Source of the DNA: an uncultured Brachyspira sp.
GTDB lineage: Bacteria; Spirochaetota; Brachyspiria; Brachyspirales; Brachyspiraceae
Direction: 5' to 3'
NCBI GenBank assembly: GCA_934725525.1
Contig: CAKVCG010000064.1
Coordinates: 1-9,684, forward strand
Length of the DNA stretch: 9,684 nt
Shown here: one piece after another, positions 6,549 through 9,684 of the stretch
Numbering within the stretch: position 1 is the first letter of the stretch
Layout: each line of letters begins with the position of its first letter
Made by a program: the position numbers and the translations under genes
Notes under the pieces: model-generated
What the model saw: the letters and a program-made list of their open reading frames with translations, nothing else
What the model was told of the DNA's origin: nothing
Database searches by the model: none

Positions 6549-7207
6549 CGCAAAAGCTCTTTTATTATATTAGGATATTTTATTTCTTCTATTTTTTTTA
6601 TCTCGCTTTCAAATTCCGTCAAATAAATTTTTATCGGGCTTATTTGTTTTCTTATATATTCTATAACTTCGGCGGAAACGACAATATCTCTATTCACATT
6701 TACGACTATAAAAGGAATTTTGAAACCAATTTGATGGAGAAATCCGATTTGCTCCAAACTCGCATGGATAATATTTGAATCATACTCGACTATCGGAATA
6801 ATTTGCTTTTCGATTTTTATATCCTCGATTAAATCGATAAAATTATAATTTTCTTTTATCGGCGAATATAAACTTAAAGACTCGAAAACCATATAATCGT
6901 AACTTTCGTTATTTTCATAGATTAAATCGTTAATTTCTTTTTCTTCGATACTTCCGTTTTTTTCAATACTGTGCATAGGAGAAATATTTCCGTTCGTGGC
7001 ATAAGAAACGAATATATCGGAAGCGTTTAAATTTGTCGTATTCTTTATATAATCGCAGTCGGGCAGTTTTCCGTCTTTAACTTCCAAAACGAAAGGCTTA
7101 TAATAGCTAACTTTTTTACCCAAAATTTTTAGAGACGAAATTATATGAGATGCCAAATAAGTTTTTCCCGCTCGTTTAATATCAGAAACTATGCAAAAAA
7201 TTTTCAT
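6545..7207 (-). CDS. BioD-like ATPase (divergent dethiobiotin synthetase family)
   Basis: A 220-residue protein with the fold signature of dethiobiotin synthetase, the enzyme that closes the ureido ring in biotin synthesis using ATP and CO2. The P-loop SDIKRAGKT (8-16) has the GKT with Lys15. YYKPF carries Lys37, the same position as the substrate lysine of E. coli BioD. Asp50 and Asp52 in LPDCDY, then SPMHS, follow in family order. However, the usual VEGAGG segment is replaced by FESLSLYSP (108-116), so the glycines are missing, and the first P-loop glycine is a serine. It may have lost or changed activity, or belong to another P-loop family such as the MinD/CobB-like group. The ATG at 7207 has GGAAGG at 7213-7218, 21 bases after the GH57 gene ends, so the two are probably co-transcribed. 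No other biotin gene is in view. Confidence 0.6.
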   Translation of the reverse strand: MKIFCIVSDIKRAGKTYLASHIISSLKILGKKVSYYKPFVLEVKDGKLPDCDYIKNTTNLNASDIFVSYATNGNISPMHSIEKNGSIEEKEINDLIYENNESYDYMVFESLSLYSPIKENYNFIDLIEDIKIEKQIIPIVEYDSNIIHASLEQIGFLHQIGFKIPFIVVNVNRDIVVSAEVIEYIRKQISPIKIYLTEFESEIKKIEEIKYPNIIKELLR

Positions 7208-7228
7208 TATTGCCTTCCAAAAAAATTA

Positions 7229-9355
7229 TTAAATATTTTGAACATTTATTTTTAATTTATAAGATTTTTTTTCGTTTGGTTTTAAGTCGATTTTTTTCAA
7301 ACAAACTATAGTAGAATTTTGATAATTCATTTCAAGTTTATCGACAGCGTCCGAAATTGTATAATTCGGCATATATAAATAATTCGTTTCTTCCTCGCAT
7401 TCGATTAATATTTTTATTTTTATATAAGCTCCGTCTATCATTCCAAAAATTTTTCCATCGAATTTTCCACCGTCCGATAAATTTTCCGATATTTTTATTC
7501 CGTCTCCGATATAATATCTGTCTTTTTCGCCTCCAGCAAGCAATGTAATATTATTTTCCAAACCGTAGACAAACTCAATTTCTTCTTCCGATTTGTTTTC
7601 TATAATCGCTTCCAATGAAAAACCGCCGTTAGAATTTATTATATATTTTTTTGTAAGATTAATATTTTTTCCGTTTACTTTTCCGTCTCTATTAAATATT
7701 ATAGTCGCGGAATTTTTATCAATTTTATTTTCCGTTATTTTATAGTAGGATTCAAAAAATTTAGCGTTCTCTTCATATTGCAATAATTGAAATTCTTCCG
7801 CGCTCGGAATTTTATTAAGAAAATGGTCGACTCCAAATACTTTTTCATTTTTATCGAATATCAAATATTTTGCAATTTTCTCGTCCACTTTTTTTGCAAT
7901 TTCATGAATCGAAACATGCCCATCGTTTTGATTATCGTTATTCGCATTTCTCATAGCCGAAATATGATAAGCCTCTTCTCGTCTCTTCAAAGCGTCTATT
8001 AGATTAATAGGATTTTCTTTTTTCAAATCCCATTCGATTATCGAACCGCTCAAAGTATGGAAAATCAAAGTTTCTTTTTCTGACGATATTATTATCTCGT
8101 CTCTGCCGTCCATATCAAAATCAATTTTTTTTTTTGTAAAATAATTTTTTCCGTAAATATTTTTTTCGGATATTGAAGTCGATTTTATCAAATTGGAATA
8201 TGTGGCATGTCGCAAATTATTTAAATATAATCCGCCAAAAGTTCCATGCCAATAAGGGCAGTTGCATTGTCCTTGAAGCAAATAATCTAAAGCCGTTTCT
8301 TTATCTTTATTATCTTTTTTACTTTTATCGAATTCTTCAAAAACATTGGAAGCATAAATCATTCTTTTATTCATTCTGTCGCTTTCGGAATATTTTGAAA
8401 AATAATTTCTCCAAAAACCGCCTCGCATGAATCTTACGATAATATCGTTTTCCGGAGATTTTTTTAATTCTTCAAGTTTTGAATGAAATTCGTCCTGCAC
8501 CTTAGCGGGCAAAACCCAAGTTAGCATTTCTTCGTAGGAGCCAGTAGGAATATATATTTTTGAAATCGGAGAGAATTTTTCCATATATTCCGAGTAAGTA
8601 ATAGTTTTTATAATATCTTTTTTCTCGCTTAAAGCCTCAAAAAATTTTTCAAGCCATTTGTCTTCGTAAACCCATTTTTGAGTGCCTGGCCAATCTCCGT
8701 ATTTTTCGCCATCGTCATGCAAAACGACAACTCTGTCGCCTTCTTCCGTTGCAATCGATTTTAAATATTCAATCGATTTTTCAACTTCCCTGAACGGTAT
8801 CAAATAGCGAAGTTCCTGCGAGATTGGAAAAATATTTAACTTATAATTTTCGTTGTCCGTTATAAAATAGCCGAAAATATTTTTTGTGTCTATTCCAGTT
8901 GTCAAAAACTGCGAATCGTCAAGCATAATATATTTGATATCGTTTTTCGCAAGATTTTTAACCAAAGTCGGCTCCCAAACTCTTTCGGCAATCCAAGCGC
9001 CTTTTGGAATAAAATCGAATTTATCTTTTATATAATTATTCAATTTTTGAATTTGAATATCTTTATCTTTATCGGGAATCGAAGGCATTATAGGTTCGTA
9101 AAAACCTCCGCTTTGAATTTCAATTCTTTTTTCTTTAGCTAGATTTTTTAATTTTTCAATATGTTCTGGATGATTTTTTTCTATCCATAAAAGAAGGCTT
9201 CCCGTGTAGTGAAAATTAAATTTTATATCTTTATATTTTTCTAATACATCCAAAAATGGTTTATAAGCTTTTTGATATGCGCTTTCAAAAACGAAATCAA
9301 AATTTCCAACGGGCTGATGATTATGATTGCCTAATATTAAATTTATAATTTTCAT
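7229..9355 (-). CDS. GH57 4-alpha-glucanotransferase / alpha-amylase
   Basis: A 708-residue glycoside hydrolase of family 57, which cleaves and re-forms alpha-1,4 bonds of starch- or glycogen-type glucans. The N-terminal barrel (about 1-300) shows the conserved regions HNHQP (11-15), EIQSGGFYEP (79-88), AWIAERVWEP (120-129) with nucleophile Glu124, and VLHDDGEKYGDWPG (211-224) with the acid/base at Asp214 or Asp215. Positions agree closely with Glu123 and Asp214 of the Thermococcus litoralis 4-alpha-glucanotransferase. The middle part carries CNCPYWHGTFGGLYLNNLR, typical of DUF1925. The C-terminal part from about 415 to 700 resembles the beta-rich DUF1926. With both domains, glucanotransferase is more likely than simple amylase. 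There is no signal peptide, so it should act in the cytoplasm on stored glycogen or imported maltodextrins. The ATG at 9355 has GGAA 5 bases upstream (9361-9364). The BioD-like gene follows. Confidence 0.9.
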   Translation of the reverse strand: MKIINLILGNHNHQPVGNFDFVFESAYQKAYKPFLDVLEKYKDIKFNFHYTGSLLLWIEKNHPEHIEKLKNLAKEKRIEIQSGGFYEPIMPSIPDKDKDIQIQKLNNYIKDKFDFIPKGAWIAERVWEPTLVKNLAKNDIKYIMLDDSQFLTTGIDTKNIFGYFITDNENYKLNIFPISQELRYLIPFREVEKSIEYLKSIATEEGDRVVVLHDDGEKYGDWPGTQKWVYEDKWLEKFFEALSEKKDIIKTITYSEYMEKFSPISKIYIPTGSYEEMLTWVLPAKVQDEFHSKLEELKKSPENDIIVRFMRGGFWRNYFSKYSESDRMNKRMIYASNVFEEFDKSKKDNKDKETALDYLLQGQCNCPYWHGTFGGLYLNNLRHATYSNLIKSTSISEKNIYGKNYFTKKKIDFDMDGRDEIIISSEKETLIFHTLSGSIIEWDLKKENPINLIDALKRREEAYHISAMRNANNDNQNDGHVSIHEIAKKVDEKIAKYLIFDKNEKVFGVDHFLNKIPSAEEFQLLQYEENAKFFESYYKITENKIDKNSATIIFNRDGKVNGKNINLTKKYIINSNGGFSLEAIIENKSEEEIEFVYGLENNITLLAGGEKDRYYIGDGIKISENLSDGGKFDGKIFGMIDGAYIKIKILIECEEETNYLYMPNYTISDAVDKLEMNYQNSTIVCLKKIDLKPNEKKSYKLKINVQNI

Positions 9356-9396
9356 AGTAGTTCCGTTTATTGATATTATTAATTTTAATTAACATA

Positions 9397-9425
9397 ATTC
9401 TACATTAATTATATGCTTTTGTAAA
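9397..9425 (-). promoter_or_regulatory. Probable promoter of the GH57 gene
   Basis: On the minus strand TTTACA (9420-9425) and TAGAAT (9397-9402) are separated by 17 bases, each one mismatch from consensus. It lies in the 89-base gap between galE and the GH57 start, suggesting GH57 is transcribed separately from galE. A TATAAT at 9408-9413 is an alternative -10 box but lacks a good -35 box. Confidence 0.55.
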
Positions 9426-9444
9426 TAGATAAAAAATGCGCTTT

Positions 9445-9684
9445 CTAATCGGTATTATAACCATTTGGATGATTCTTATGCCAATTCCATGCCGTTTCTA
9501 CTATAGTCTCTAAAGAAGTTATTTTTGGCGTCCATCCTAATATTTCTTTAGCTCTTTCGCTGCTTGCTATAAGTTCTGAAGAATCTCCCGCTCTTCTTGG
9601 ACAAACCTCCGCAGGTATAGAATGTCCTGTAATCTTTCTTGCAATCTCTATAACTTCCTTTACGCTAAATCCGTTTCCGTTTCC
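9445..9684 (-). CDS. galE: UDP-glucose 4-epimerase, C-terminal part
   Basis: The frame enters from the right edge and ends with TAG at 9445-9447, giving the last 79 residues. It begins [20 protein letters not shown] and continues with [23 protein letters not shown], the typical C-terminal signature of GalE: the 'NLGxGxGxSVxEVI' strand-helix and the 'R.GD...ASxxKAxxxLGW' segment that contacts the UDP-sugar. GalE interconverts UDP-glucose and UDP-galactose with bound NAD and supplies galactose units for surface polysaccharide and galactose breakdown. The N-terminal Rossmann motif and the catalytic YxxxK lie outside the window. Related extended short-chain epimerases are a less likely alternative. 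Confidence 0.88.
   Translation of the reverse strand, partial: GNGNGFSVKEVIEIARKITGHSIPAEVCPRRAGDSSELIASSERAKEILGWTPKITSLETIVETAWNWHKNHPNGYNTD

Noticed and set aside
7357..8430. Plus-strand open frames of 63-85 codons within the GH57 gene
   Set aside because: Antisense shadows rich in Phe, Ile and Arg caused by the AT-rich coding strand; no start signals or family features.
1..9684. CRISPR array, tRNA, rRNA, riboswitch, insertion sequence or attachment site
   Set aside because: No regularly spaced repeats, no cloverleaf or conserved RNA pieces, and no transposase or terminal inverted repeats were seen by eye. A covariance-model search would be the decisive test for RNAs.

Overview
The window is AT-rich bacterial DNA with close-packed genes. 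Six genes are complete (SNF2-type helicase, thrC, an endonuclease III-like protein, thrB, a BioD-like ATPase and a GH57 glucanotransferase). Two genes run off the ends (a possible folC start and a galE end), and there is a small junction of two broken genes in the middle. Base composition, codon choice and the gene mix fit a low-GC anaerobe, with a Brachyspira-like spirochaete as my best guess. No rRNA or other lineage marker is present, so this is an inference from general appearance.

Layout. Positions 1-3080 are read on the minus strand: the SNF2-family helicase, followed 23 bases downstream by the first 22 codons of a gene that resembles folC. A 235-base divergent control region (3081-3315) separates it from a plus-strand group: thrC (threonine synthase), then an endonuclease III-like iron-sulphur protein one base after the thrC stop. 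Next come about 370 bases of broken genes (5106-5475), and then thrB (homoserine kinase) with its own promoter. thrB meets the next minus-strand gene tail to tail with a 4-base overlap. That gene (BioD-like) follows a GH57 4-alpha-glucanotransferase or amylase on the minus strand, and the last 79 codons of galE lie upstream of GH57 at the right edge.

How the genes relate. thrB and thrC catalyse the last two steps of threonine synthesis (homoserine to phosphohomoserine to threonine). They are normally close or adjacent, but here they are separated by about 1.2 kb of apparently acquired or rearranged material. Near-identical 43-44 base segments lie directly upstream of both genes, each containing a plausible promoter. 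GalE and GH57 both belong to sugar and glucan metabolism but do not obviously form one operon.

Main discovery. The segment 5106-5475 is a junction of two truncated genes facing each other. From the left comes the first ~43 codons of ispG (gcpE). From the right, on the minus strand, comes the first ~68 codons of a restriction endonuclease that closely resembles HindIII as I remember its sequence. The endonuclease remnant keeps a perfect consensus promoter (TTGACA, 17 bases, TATAAT) within nested symmetrical sequences and has almost no leader. It needs one extra A in a run of seven to restore its frame from the ATG. No partner methyltransferase is visible. This looks like the scar of a lost or rearranged HindIII-type restriction-modification system between thrC and thrB.
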